Below, one piece after another: positions 11,298 through 21,504 of a DNA stretch of 64,000 bases; the first letter of the stretch is position 1, and each line of letters opens with the position of its first letter. The position numbers were made by a program, and so were the translations under genes. Origin of the DNA: Gammaproteobacteria bacterium (GTDB lineage: Bacteria > Pseudomonadota > Gammaproteobacteria > Xanthomonadales > Rhodanobacteraceae). The notes under the pieces were generated by a model. It searched no databases, had not been told where the DNA came from, and saw only the letters and a program-made list of their open reading frames with translations. The stretch is taken from NCBI GenBank assembly GCA_021325195.1, contig JAJPHQ010000032.1, positions 29,119-93,118 on the forward strand. Reading direction: 5' to 3'.

Positions 11298-12155
11298 TCA
11301 GCCCCGCTTCGGCTTGCCCTTGTTGAATTCCTTGTAGGTGCTCTCGGCCAGCTGGTGCAGGGCCTTGGCGGTGTCCTCCGGCAGCACGGAGGTCTGCCCG
11401 TTGACGACCTGCTCCTTCAGCACCAGCACGCCGTTGTCGTCCCAGCCGGCACGGTTGATCGTTTGCGGCGGCGCGCCTTTCTTCGGCATCTTCTGCTGCA
11501 CCACCACCCACGGCAGCCCGTCCTTGTAGGCGAAGTCGGTGCTGGTGAACCCCTTGTCGCCGTAGTCCTCCAGCTCGCGCACGAACTCGACGCCATGGTT
11601 GTCGCTGAACACCTGCCAGCCGCGCGAGACCTCCGACGACAAGGCCGTGCCCGAGGTCACTTTCATGCCGCCGATCTGGCCCTCCATCTGCTTGAACTCC
11701 GCCAGCATCTTCTCGGCGGCGGTGGGCTCGGCCACCATCACCAGATCGACGTGCGCGGGCTGGCCGTGCGTGAGCACCGGCGGCTGCAGCTTGGTGGAAT
11801 AGATCCGTTCCCCATCCTGCATCTGCGCTTCCAGCACGTAGATGTCGTTGGGACGGATCTGTTCCGGCTTGAAGGTAATCTGGAACTGCAGCGGAAACCT
11901 GGGCGCCTGGAAGGTCTGGGAATTCACGGGCACACCCGGCTGTTGCGTCACGTCCATCAAGGTCAGCGTGAGCTTGGCCTGCGGCGAGAGGGGTCCGGGC
12001 GGATTCGGCAGTGTCACGGTACCGGTGACGGCGGTCGGTGCGGCCGCCTCGGCAGGCGGGCCGGAGGTCTGACCGCCCTGGCTTTCCTGTGGGGGCGAAC
12101 CGCAGCCCCCCAGCAACAATCCGGCAACGAACAGCGGGACTGCGAATTTGCGCAT
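11298..12155 (-). CDS. Hypothetical lipoprotein
   Basis: MRKFAVPLFVAGLLLGGCGSPP signal peptide with lipobox LLGGC; 285 aa. Confidence 0.75.
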   Translation of the reverse strand: MRKFAVPLFVAGLLLGGCGSPPQESQGGQTSGPPAEAAAPTAVTGTVTLPNPPGPLSPQAKLTLTLMDVTQQPGVPVNSQTFQAPRFPLQFQITFKPEQIRPNDIYVLEAQMQDGERIYSTKLQPPVLTHGQPAHVDLVMVAEPTAAEKMLAEFKQMEGQIGGMKVTSGTALSSEVSRGWQVFSDNHGVEFVRELEDYGDKGFTSTDFAYKDGLPWVVVQQKMPKKGAPPQTINRAGWDDNGVLVLKEQVVNGQTSVLPEDTAKALHQLAESTYKEFNKGKPKRG

Positions 12156-12380
12156 GGATGCATCCTTGAAAAGTGAGGCAAGGGAATGATGCGGGCGGCA
12201 ATCGGATCACAGCGCCGCGACGTCCGCTTCGACCCCGAACGAATAATGCTAACGCGACCGGCCTTTCGACGAAAGACATCGCAGACCGCGCGTTCATTCC
12301 CCCCGACGCCGCAGTGATCCCGGAAGGGGATGGCGGGGACCCCATGCAGCGCCAAGCGCATGGCCGTCGCACGGAAGACA

Positions 12381-12411
12381 TGAGGCCGGCAGGGAAACCC
12401 TGCCGGCCTCA
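12381..12411. terminator. Strong GC hairpin (terminator-like, no T-tract)
   Basis: TGAGGCCGGCAGGG-AAA-CCCTGCCGGCCTCA, 14-bp perfect stem. Confidence 0.6.
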
Positions 12412-12760
12412 CGTCACTCCCGATTGCTGCCCGGGCCCCGCCCTTGGTCGACTCGGCCGCCGCTTGCTCATGGGCCGTTAGTCATGTGCAGCAGTAACAG
12501 CATCTTAACGGGATGTCAAGCACTGTCTTTCGCGAAACTTTCTGAATGCTTGCAGCATGGTTAAGTTCGCGTTATCGTGAAAGATACACGAAAGGTAAGT
12601 GACAGTTACGTGCATGGCACGTGAAGACTTGCCGGTCGTGCCGGATTTCTTGAAATCCAACGGTTTTCAAGGATTCGCGTCATCACAGCGGTGGCATCCA
12701 CCCGGTATGCGAGGGCTTGCGGGTGGAACCACCGCCTCACTTTTCCCGGGGAGCAATTCG

Positions 12761-15688
12761 ATGAATCGCAAGCTTTTGGTCACGGCCATTTGCGCCGGCC
12801 TGTTCGCGGCCGGCGCGGCACATGCGCAGGACAATCCAGCGTCTGCCCAGCAAACACAGAACCCGTCCACGGCCACGCAGCCGGACACCACTACCCGGCA
12901 GGAAAAAAAGGAACAGCCGAAAACCCTGGAAGGAATCACGGTCTCGGGCTCCCTCCTGAAGCGCCCGGAATACGAGACAACGGTGCCGGTGCAGGTCGTT
13001 CCGATCAAGGCGGATGAAGCGGCCGGTCAATTCAATGTCACCAATTTCGTGCAGACGACCGCCGCCGCCGCGGGCTCCACCCAGATCAACGGCCAGTTCG
13101 GCGGATTCGTCATCGAAGGCGGTACCGGCATTCAGCCCATTGACCTGCGTGGCCTGGGTGCGCAACGCACCCTGGTCCTGCTCGATGGCCAAAGGCCGGG
13201 TCCTGCCGGTACCCGCGGTCAAGTCAACAACTTCGATCTCAATGTCATTCCGCGCGCGATCATCCAGCGCATCGAAATCGTCAAGGACGGTTCATCCTCC
13301 ATCTACGGTTCCGACGCCATCGCCGGCGTGGTCAACCTGATCACCAAGAAGCGCCTGGATCACACCACGATGGACTTCTTCGTGTCCGCGCCGGAACACG
13401 GCGGCGGCGAGCAGTACCAGGCCTCCATAGGCACCGGCTGGAACTTCAACAACGGCAACATCACGTTCGCGGCCGAAGTCGATCGGCAACAGGAATTGAA
13501 AGCCGGCCAGCGTGATTTCCTCGACTGCACACGTGACATGGTGTACGGCCCGGACGGCCAGCGTGTGGACCGACCGGACCACTCCATCCCGGAAGGCACC
13601 AATCTTGCCGGTTGCAACAACATGCTGGTCCAGACGGTGATCGACGCTTTCAACAACCGGCGCTACGTACCCACCAAGGACGGCAGTACCGGCCCAGGCA
13701 GCCCGGTGCCCGGCTATCACCTGTCGCAGCGGACCACCTACGCCAACAGCAAAACGCCTTTCAACGATCAGGTCACCAACTTCCCGGCGTGGGGCGATAG
13801 GTATGCCATCGACCGGAACCAGAGTTCCACCGCCTATCTCGCCGGCAGCTTCAATTTCGGCAGCGTGATCTGGGATACCCAGTTGATACTGAACCACCGC
13901 ACCACCAACCACGACGCGTGGCGCCAGTTTTTCCCCGTTGTTTTCAACGACAACGGATGGTCAACCGCAGACGACAGCTTTTTCGGAGGTGCCGGAACGA
14001 GCAAAAGCGGTTTCGAGCCGGTGATGATTTTTCCGTTCAACCAGAAAGTGGCGGTTGATTACGGCTATTTGCGCAGCGGCCTGTCGGGTGGATTCGGAAA
14101 CAGCAGTTGGTCGTGGGCGGTCAATGCCAGTTACAGCAAGTCCGACGGTGATTACAGCTGGCAGGCGATCAACCTTGCCAACAGTGGAGACTGGAACAAT
14201 CCCGGCAACGAAATCACCGGCAGAACACTGGTCAACTACTTCGATCCGGGCTTTCTCAACGGCTCGAAATGGCGCGAACTCTACGGCGCCATCGGCGAAT
14301 ACCTGACCGGCAACACCGTTTACGAGCAGCAGGATCTCAATGCGGTGGTCAACGGCAATCTTTTCGAATTGCCGGCGGGTCCCGTCAATGCCGCCTTCGG
14401 TGCCGAATACCGCCACTATTCGATCGACGACAAGCCACCGCCGGCCTCGTGGGGGCTCACTTCGGCAGGGGAAACCAAAGGCGCGGACCATGTCACCGAG
14501 GTGTTCGGCGAGGTTGGCGTGCCGATCCTGAAAGGACTGCCGGCCGTCGAGTCGTTGAACGTTGACCTGTCAGGACGCGAATTCAAATACGGTTCGGTGG
14601 GCAGCTCCGCTCATGTCTGGAAGTACGGCCTGAACTGGCAGCCGATTCCGACCTTCCGGGTCCGCGGCACCATCGGCACCTCGTACCGCGCGCCGGGTCT
14701 GTTCGAACTGTATCTGGCCGACCAGACCGGCTTTCTCTCGCAACTGGCGATCGACCCCTGCATCAACTGGGCCGAAAGCCCCAACCAGTTCATCCAGAAG
14801 AACTGCGCGGCAGCGGGCATCCCGGGCAATTATGCCGGCTCTGGCCCGACTGCCTTGGTCACGCAGGGTGGCGGCAAGGGATTCCTGAAGCCCGAAACTT
14901 CCCGGGCGAAGTCGCTGGGCTTCGTGTGGTCACCCACTTTCGCCAATCTGCAGGTGGCGGTGGATTACTTCGATTACCACATCCGCGGCGAGATTACCTC
15001 GCTGAGTGCCGGTGCCATCGTCACTTCCTGCTACAACAAACCGGTATTTCCCAACGACTTCTGCAACATGTTCCACCGGAATCCGGCCACCGGTACCAAC
15101 CCGTTCAACATCACGGATGTTCACGCCACCTACGTGAACATCAACCAGGAACGGGACCGTGGTTACGACGTGCAGATGAACTACGCGCAGGATTTCTCCT
15201 TCGGTCGGCTGTCGCTCGATGCGGAGTTCACTTACACCATGCAGCACATCCAGCAGGTGTTCAGCACCGCGGAGGCGAGCGGATTCGGCATCAACGACTT
15301 CACCGGCTCCATCGGCAATCCGCATTGGGTAGGCATCATGAACGCGAGCCTCAAGCGTGGTGACTGGACCTACAACTGGCAGGGCTTCTATACCAGTGCC
15401 ACGTCCGATTGGCGGTTCGAAAACCCCGTGTTCACCTACCTTGGCCTGCCCGACACCAGGGAGGTCATCAGAATGGGCGGTCAGCTTCGCCACAGCGTGT
15501 CCGCAAGCTACAACTACGCTGACAAGTTGAACATCACCTTTGGCATCCGCAACCTGACCGACCGCACGCCACCCCAGGTTTCCGGCACCATCGGCACGGA
15601 GAACCTGCTCGGCAACACGCCGCTTGCGGCTTCCCAGTACGACTGGTTCGGCCGCACGTACTTCGCGCGGCTGGGTATCAGGCTTTGA
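12761..15688 (+). CDS. TonB-dependent receptor (copy 1)
   Basis: Signal peptide MNRKLLVTAICAGLFAAGAAHAQ; plug LEGITVSGSLLKR..., RIEIVKDGSSSIYGSDAIAGVVNLITKK; C-terminal barrel ending YFARLGIRL. Confidence 0.94.
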   Translation: MNRKLLVTAICAGLFAAGAAHAQDNPASAQQTQNPSTATQPDTTTRQEKKEQPKTLEGITVSGSLLKRPEYETTVPVQVVPIKADEAAGQFNVTNFVQTTAAAAGSTQINGQFGGFVIEGGTGIQPIDLRGLGAQRTLVLLDGQRPGPAGTRGQVNNFDLNVIPRAIIQRIEIVKDGSSSIYGSDAIAGVVNLITKKRLDHTTMDFFVSAPEHGGGEQYQASIGTGWNFNNGNITFAAEVDRQQELKAGQRDFLDCTRDMVYGPDGQRVDRPDHSIPEGTNLAGCNNMLVQTVIDAFNNRRYVPTKDGSTGPGSPVPGYHLSQRTTYANSKTPFNDQVTNFPAWGDRYAIDRNQSSTAYLAGSFNFGSVIWDTQLILNHRTTNHDAWRQFFPVVFNDNGWSTADDSFFGGAGTSKSGFEPVMIFPFNQKVAVDYGYLRSGLSGGFGNSSWSWAVNASYSKSDGDYSWQAINLANSGDWNNPGNEITGRTLVNYFDPGFLNGSKWRELYGAIGEYLTGNTVYEQQDLNAVVNGNLFELPAGPVNAAFGAEYRHYSIDDKPPPASWGLTSAGETKGADHVTEVFGEVGVPILKGLPAVESLNVDLSGREFKYGSVGSSAHVWKYGLNWQPIPTFRVRGTIGTSYRAPGLFELYLADQTGFLSQLAIDPCINWAESPNQFIQKNCAAAGIPGNYAGSGPTALVTQGGGKGFLKPETSRAKSLGFVWSPTFANLQVAVDYFDYHIRGEITSLSAGAIVTSCYNKPVFPNDFCNMFHRNPATGTNPFNITDVHATYVNINQERDRGYDVQMNYAQDFSFGRLSLDAEFTYTMQHIQQVFSTAEASGFGINDFTGSIGNPHWVGIMNASLKRGDWTYNWQGFYTSATSDWRFENPVFTYLGLPDTREVIRMGGQLRHSVSASYNYADKLNITFGIRNLTDRTPPQVSGTIGTENLLGNTPLAASQYDWFGRTYFARLGIRL

Positions 15689-15778
15689 TCGCCGGACAAC
15701 CGTGCACTTGCGCGAGGAGGCGACTTCCCGTCGCCTCCTTTTTTTCGCTTTGCTGAACGCTCAGCGGGAGAACAGAAG

Positions 15779-17806
15779 ATGGGGAATACGTTTTGCAGGG
15801 TTTTGCTTGCCGGTCTGCTCGCATCGACCGTGGTTCTCGACATCGCCTGTGCGGCGGAACCCATTCCGGTCGAAGACCTGGCGCGTCTGCCAGCGCTGCA
15901 ATCCATGTCCATGGATCCGAACGGCAAACATCTGGTGGGCCTGATTCCATCGCCCTACGACCCCGATGAGACTGCGTTGGCCGTGTGGGACGCCGACTCG
16001 ATGCCCGCACCGCCCAAGGTGGTGACGCCTTCGGGATCACACATGAAATTCATCGCCGCCTTCGCGCTGAAGGCGGACAGGATTCTTGCGGTGGCGCGGC
16101 AGGAGTGGACCGGCGACCTCGGCGGATGCGGGGAAGGCAAATTGGTCGGGTCGACCAAGACTTTCGTCACCAAGGCTTATCTCACAGGCGATGACCAGAA
16201 GAATTTCGAGGAAGCCTTTGCCAGCGACAAGACCCGCAACGTGGGCGTGAGCGAGGCAACCCGCCGCTGCCTCGAGATCAGCGGCACGGCAACGCTGGTC
16301 AGCATGCTGCCGCTGGATCCCGACAACGTCGTGATCGAGCGCGCCAGCGGCGTGAGCCTGGTATCGAACTACTACCTCTACAACCTCAAGACGGGAGACG
16401 CGAAGCTGCTGTTCACGGGCGGCGGCAGAAAGACGCCTTCCTTGTTCGATCCACGCACCGGCAACGTGCTCGCGAAGACGGAAATCGAACCGACAGGCAG
16501 CGATTACGAACAGAAGATCTATATCCTGAATCCGGAAACCGGACAGTTCGATCTGCAGCGGCCGCTGACCACGCAGCTCTCCAACCGCCATACCGTGGAG
16601 GTGGCCGGCCGCGACGACGCCACCGGCAAATACTACGTGTTGACTGACCAGTTTTCCGACAAGGTGCAGGCGCGTTCGTACGATCCTGTCGCGCAGAAGT
16701 ACGACCCGGAACCCGTGGTCGCCGACAAGGACCATTCCATCGCCGCGCTGTTGTTCAGCACGCGGCGCAGCGACTTCAACCGCGTCGTGGGCTTTGTGAT
16801 CGACGGACCTTATCGCCGGCAGGTCTATGTCGATCCGGCGCTCAAGGGAATCCAGCTGGGCCTGAAAGATGCCTTCCCCGGACAGCACGTCACGATTTCG
16901 AGCTACACCGACGATCTTTCCAAGGTCTTGTTCATCACCGGGAGCCCCGGCGTACCGCCTGCCTATCACCTGCTGCTGGACAAGAAACGTGTGGCCGATC
17001 TTGGCAGCATGCGTCCATGGGTCAAGCCGGGGCTCACCGGCGATGAGAGCTGGGTGACCTACACGGCGCGTGACGGCCGCGAGATTCCGGCAATTCTGGA
17101 TTTGCCGGCCGGCTGGAAGAAGGGTGATGCCCCTGCGTCCGCAATCGTGATGCCGCACGGCGGTCCCTGGGCTCGCGACTACATGGGTTGGGATATCTCC
17201 GGCTGGGTACCCATGCTCACATCCCGCGGCTACGCAGTATTGCGGCCGCAGTACCGCGGTTCCGAAGGATTGGGCCGCGACTTGTGGCTGGCCGGCGACA
17301 AGCAGTGGGGCCTCAAGATGTCCGACGATCTCGACGACGGCGCTGCGTGGCTCGTATCACGGGGCATCGCGAACAAAAACCGCATCGCCATCTTCGGTTA
17401 CTCCTACGGCGGCTTCGCGGCCGTGGCCGCCGATGTCCGCAGCCCTTCCCCCTACCAGTGCGCGATTGCCGGGGCGCCCGTGGCCAACCTGGGGCGGTTG
17501 GGCACCACATGGAGCGACAACCGGCTGCAACGCATCCTGCAGGGGCAGACGGTGAAGGGGATGGATCCGATGCAAAACACGGACAAGGCCCATCTTCCGA
17601 TCCTGCTGTTCGGCGGCGACCGCGACGTGCGCGTGCCGGGCTTCCATCCCCGCGATTTCTACGAAGCCGTCAAGGATAGGGTCCCCGCCAGGTACGTCGT
17701 GATACCCGACATGCCGCACAGCATGCCTTGGTACCCGCGCCAGCAGCGGCAAGTCGACAATCTTGTCGTGGACTATCTCGCCAACAATTGCTTCGCTCAG
17801 CCGTAA
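15779..17806 (+). CDS. Secreted S9 family (prolyl oligopeptidase-like) peptidase
   Basis: Signal peptide; VMPHGGPWARD, FGYSYGGFAAVAA (GxSxGG nucleophile), DMPHSMPWYPRQ (His). Confidence 0.9.
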   Translation: MGNTFCRVLLAGLLASTVVLDIACAAEPIPVEDLARLPALQSMSMDPNGKHLVGLIPSPYDPDETALAVWDADSMPAPPKVVTPSGSHMKFIAAFALKADRILAVARQEWTGDLGGCGEGKLVGSTKTFVTKAYLTGDDQKNFEEAFASDKTRNVGVSEATRRCLEISGTATLVSMLPLDPDNVVIERASGVSLVSNYYLYNLKTGDAKLLFTGGGRKTPSLFDPRTGNVLAKTEIEPTGSDYEQKIYILNPETGQFDLQRPLTTQLSNRHTVEVAGRDDATGKYYVLTDQFSDKVQARSYDPVAQKYDPEPVVADKDHSIAALLFSTRRSDFNRVVGFVIDGPYRRQVYVDPALKGIQLGLKDAFPGQHVTISSYTDDLSKVLFITGSPGVPPAYHLLLDKKRVADLGSMRPWVKPGLTGDESWVTYTARDGREIPAILDLPAGWKKGDAPASAIVMPHGGPWARDYMGWDISGWVPMLTSRGYAVLRPQYRGSEGLGRDLWLAGDKQWGLKMSDDLDDGAAWLVSRGIANKNRIAIFGYSYGGFAAVAADVRSPSPYQCAIAGAPVANLGRLGTTWSDNRLQRILQGQTVKGMDPMQNTDKAHLPILLFGGDRDVRVPGFHPRDFYEAVKDRVPARYVVIPDMPHSMPWYPRQQRQVDNLVVDYLANNCFAQP

Positions 17807-17902
17807 CGGATCGTCATGTCTCCTGCGCGCTGTGTACGGTTTGCGTGAAATCCCGGCGCGTGGTTCCGGACAGTGCAGTTGTTGAACGCAGCGCGAAAAC
17901 GG

Positions 17903-17923
17903 CCGGGTGGCACCTCCGCCCGG
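17903..17923 (+). terminator. Hairpin after the S9 peptidase gene (weak terminator candidate)
   Basis: CCGGGTGG-CACCT-CCGCCCGG then GTTGTTT. Confidence 0.4.
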
Positions 17924-18282
17924 GTTGTTTCACGGCGTCCCCCGTGCCGCGCGCAGCGATGCGAGCTGTTGCTCGTGCCTGCCTCCGCCTGCCGTGCCAG
18001 CCGATGGCAGGCAAGTCCGCTCACCCAGCGAGAAGGGACAACCACACGAGCAAATTCGCCACGGAGCAGATCATCGGGTTCATCAAAAGCGCAGCATGCC
18101 GCCACCCAGCAACTGACAACAGTGGAGGCCTGAGCAAACAGCGGAGCCCCTGCACCCATTGGTAATCTTCAACCCACGGACTTTTTCTTTATCCGTGATA
18201 CGCCGATTGGGGGCAGATCAGGATCTCAGCATCCACTTCGGCGGCAAAAGGTAAATCGGCGGCGTTGCTGCAAAAAACTCTG

Positions 18283-18311
18283 GGGCCGGCTACATGCCGG
18301 CCCTTCCTTTT
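18283..18311 (+). terminator. Rho-independent terminator-like hairpin
   Basis: GGGCCGGC-TACAT-GCCGGCCC followed by TTCCTTTTT. Confidence 0.7.
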
Positions 18312-18466
18312 TCAGCAGCGATCCGGGTGGAACCGTCCGCTGATTTGAGCAACGCAAACCCGCAGACGATAGCCATCCAACGAAACGGACAAGCAACATC
18401 GGTGCTTGTGACCCCGTTAAAGATTCATTATCGTGGCGGCGCGTGTACCCGGGGAGGGTGCGCGGT

Positions 18467-18498
18467 CCCCCGAAGCCCGCATGGTTCGGGGGCGTTTT
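18467..18498 (+). promoter_or_regulatory. Terminator-like hairpin in the leader of TonB receptor 2 (possible attenuator)
   Basis: CCCCCGAA-GCCCGCATGG-TTCGGGGG-CGTTTT, about 78 nt upstream of the start codon. Confidence 0.4.
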
Positions 18499-18575
18499 GT
18501 GGGCGTAACAAGGTTCGACCGTCCGCAAGCCGCGGACGTCCGTGTGCGCCTGTCCTTTTCCGGGGAGCAAATCCG

Positions 18576-21437
18576 ATGAATCGCAAGCTTCTGGCTTCCG
18601 CCATCTGCGCCAGCCTGTTCGCATCGGGCGTGGCCTGTGCCCAAGACGCGACTTCAAGGGCTACCCAGCCGCAGGATCAGACCACTCCGGCGCAAACCGC
18701 TCCGGCAACCAGGAAAGAAGAAAAGAAAACCCTGCAGGCAATCACCGTCACGGGTTCGCTGATTCCTCAATCGCAGATCGAGACGGCGAACCCCACGGTC
18801 ACCATCACGGCCAAGGACATAGAAGCGCATGGATTCGGCACCGTTGCCGACGTGTTGAAGGCACAGCCGTTGTCCACGGGCGCGGTGCAGGGCAACCAGT
18901 TCACCGCTGGATTCACGCCTGGCGCGCAGACCATCAGCCTGCTGGGCCTGGATCCCGGCTTCACGCTGGTGCTGATCGATGGCCACCCGTTGGCGGATTA
19001 CCCGCTGCTGTACAACGGGCAGAGCAATTTCGTCGACCTGTCCGACATTCCGGTCGGCATGGTCGACCACATCGACGTCCTGCCCGGCAACCAGTCGTCC
19101 ATTTACGGCTCGAGCGCCATCGCCGGCGTCATCAACATCATCCTGAAAGATCACATCAACGGTTATGAACTGAACGTGCGCGGCGGCGGTTACACCGGCG
19201 GCGGCGGCGCGAACGAGCGGCTGGAGTTCCTTGGCGGCTACAACGGCGACAAGCTGGACCTGACCTACGGCATCCAGTTCAAGAACCAGCAGCCGATCTT
19301 CGGTTATCAGCGCGCCCTGAGCAGGTCGACACTGGCCAACCCAGACCCCTACGACCAGTTCGGCGCGCGCACTTTCCTGCGCCTCAACGGGAATACGGGG
19401 AAATACGTGGATCCGGGGCAGGCAACCTGCGCACCGCTGTCGTTCCTGTATGGGGGCACCACGGATTACGAGACCCGGCCCGGACGCGGCAATTACTGCG
19501 GCAGCAAGTTCACCGACGGCTATGCAACGCAATTGAACCAGCAGAAATTCGGCACCGGCTATTTCAACCTCAAGTACCACCTCAACGACAATACCGAGTT
19601 GTACGCAAACGTCCTGTACAACGTCAGTTCGATCCGTTACACGAGCGGGCCGTACTTCTGGAGCGGCATCAAGCCGAACAGCTACATCATCAATTCCAAC
19701 ACGGGTGATTTCGAACTGTTCCAGCACATCTATGCACCCGAGGAAATCGGCGACTGGAAGCTTTACAGCGCCCACAACCTGCAGCGCACCTACAACGCCT
19801 GGGGCGGCGTGCGGGGGACGATCGGCAATTCCGACTGGAATTACGACGTCTTTTTCGCGCGCTCGGGGCAGACCCTCACCCAGAAGCAATACTGGCCGCT
19901 GACGAATGCCGTCGACAACTTCTTCCAGAACCAGTTCCTCGGCCCGTTGCAAGGTAGCACCTATGGATATCAGATCTACGCGCCGAACATTTCCAACTTC
20001 TACAAGCCGATCACGCCCGCGCAGTACGCAACGTTCAACGGTTTGATCGACAGCCGCAATACGACCTGGACGCAGAACTTCAACATGCAGCTCACCAACG
20101 AGGACCTGTTCGATCTGCCGGCGGGTCCGGTGGGCTTTGCCGGTCTGTTCCAGGCGGGCGAGCAGACCTGGTCCAACCCCAACGATCCGCGGGTGATCGC
20201 GGGGGATTTTTACGGATTGACCGGCACCTCCGGACAAGGGGCACGCAACAACTGGGCGTTCTCGGGAGAAATACGGGTGCCGATTTTCAAGATGCTGACC
20301 GCGGACTTGTCGGCCCGGTATGACAGTTACAGCAATCACGGCGGTGGCACCGATCAACGGCCTACCTACAAGTTGGGACTCGAATTCCGCCCGTTCGACA
20401 CCTTGCTGTTCCGCGCCAGCTACGCGACGGCTTTCCGCGCGCCGGACATGGCTTACACTTTCGGCGGCAAGAGCGGCTTCTATACGAGCGTGGTCGACTA
20501 CTACCGTTGTGCCAAGCTCGAGCCGGGGACGCCGATCCAGGACTGCCTGTACAACGGGGTACAGACGTTCGGTTTGCACACCGGGAACCCGGACCTGAAG
20601 TCGATCACCGCGAAGTCCTACGGCCTGGGTGTGGTCTGGTCGCCACTCGCGAATTTCAACGTCAAGGCGGATTACTACAACATCCGCATCGCCAACGAAG
20701 TCCAATTGCAAAGCATCGACGAATTGCTGCGAACCGAGGCTGCATGCCGTCTTGGCCAGTTGGATCCCAACTCGCCCACCTGCATGAACACCTTGGCGCT
20801 GATCGTCCGCAATCCGGCGACGAACAACCCCGGAACATCGTATCAACTGCAGCAAGTCACGATCTTCCCGATCAACGTCGCCAATGAGCGCGTTTCCGGC
20901 ATCCTGGCCTCGCTGAACTACAAATGGGACATCGGTCGCTACGGCACTTTGAACTTCGACGCCAACTACAACGTGACCCTGAAGCACTCGTTCCAGCAGT
21001 ATCCGTTCGATCCCGTCGAGGACCTGCTGCGCAATCCGTTCTATTCCAGCGAGTTCAAGTCCAAGGCGATCGCCGATATCTCCTGGGACATCGGCCCGGT
21101 CTCGGCCACGCTGACGGGCATTCGTTACGGCAAAACACCCAACCTGTATGCGCAGGACAATCCCACCGGTTACGCAACGCCTTGCAGCACGGGCTCGAAG
21201 AACGATCCCTACGTGAAGTGCGCGGGTACCGTGGCGCCATGGACGATCTACAACGCCAGCCTCGCTTACAGGATCAATGACGGCATGACCATCAGCGGCA
21301 TCGTCAACAACATCAAGAACTCGATGCCGCCCAGGGACTCCACCTGGACCAGCAGCCCGTACTACAACGTCTTCAATTACAACGCCTACGGTCGGGAGTA
21401 CTGGCTCGAATTCGACTGGAAGTTCGGGCAGCGCTGA
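18576..21437 (+). CDS. TonB-dependent receptor (copy 2)
   Basis: Signal peptide MNRKLLASAICASLFASGVACAQ; LQAITVTGSLIPQSQIET; HIDVLPGNQSSIYGSSAIAGVINIILK; C-terminus YWLEFDWKFGQR. Confidence 0.94.
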   Translation: MNRKLLASAICASLFASGVACAQDATSRATQPQDQTTPAQTAPATRKEEKKTLQAITVTGSLIPQSQIETANPTVTITAKDIEAHGFGTVADVLKAQPLSTGAVQGNQFTAGFTPGAQTISLLGLDPGFTLVLIDGHPLADYPLLYNGQSNFVDLSDIPVGMVDHIDVLPGNQSSIYGSSAIAGVINIILKDHINGYELNVRGGGYTGGGGANERLEFLGGYNGDKLDLTYGIQFKNQQPIFGYQRALSRSTLANPDPYDQFGARTFLRLNGNTGKYVDPGQATCAPLSFLYGGTTDYETRPGRGNYCGSKFTDGYATQLNQQKFGTGYFNLKYHLNDNTELYANVLYNVSSIRYTSGPYFWSGIKPNSYIINSNTGDFELFQHIYAPEEIGDWKLYSAHNLQRTYNAWGGVRGTIGNSDWNYDVFFARSGQTLTQKQYWPLTNAVDNFFQNQFLGPLQGSTYGYQIYAPNISNFYKPITPAQYATFNGLIDSRNTTWTQNFNMQLTNEDLFDLPAGPVGFAGLFQAGEQTWSNPNDPRVIAGDFYGLTGTSGQGARNNWAFSGEIRVPIFKMLTADLSARYDSYSNHGGGTDQRPTYKLGLEFRPFDTLLFRASYATAFRAPDMAYTFGGKSGFYTSVVDYYRCAKLEPGTPIQDCLYNGVQTFGLHTGNPDLKSITAKSYGLGVVWSPLANFNVKADYYNIRIANEVQLQSIDELLRTEAACRLGQLDPNSPTCMNTLALIVRNPATNNPGTSYQLQQVTIFPINVANERVSGILASLNYKWDIGRYGTLNFDANYNVTLKHSFQQYPFDPVEDLLRNPFYSSEFKSKAIADISWDIGPVSATLTGIRYGKTPNLYAQDNPTGYATPCSTGSKNDPYVKCAGTVAPWTIYNASLAYRINDGMTISGIVNNIKNSMPPRDSTWTSSPYYNVFNYNAYGREYWLEFDWKFGQR

Positions 21438-21504
21438 GCGAGTGGCTATCCGTTCGCCATCCGAAGGACCGGCCGCAAGGCCGGTCCTTGTTTTCCGCGA
21501 CACT

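Noticed and set aside
18505-18540. tRNA-like GGTTCGA segment
   Set aside because: No cloverleaf could be built around it; it lies in the receptor leader hairpins.
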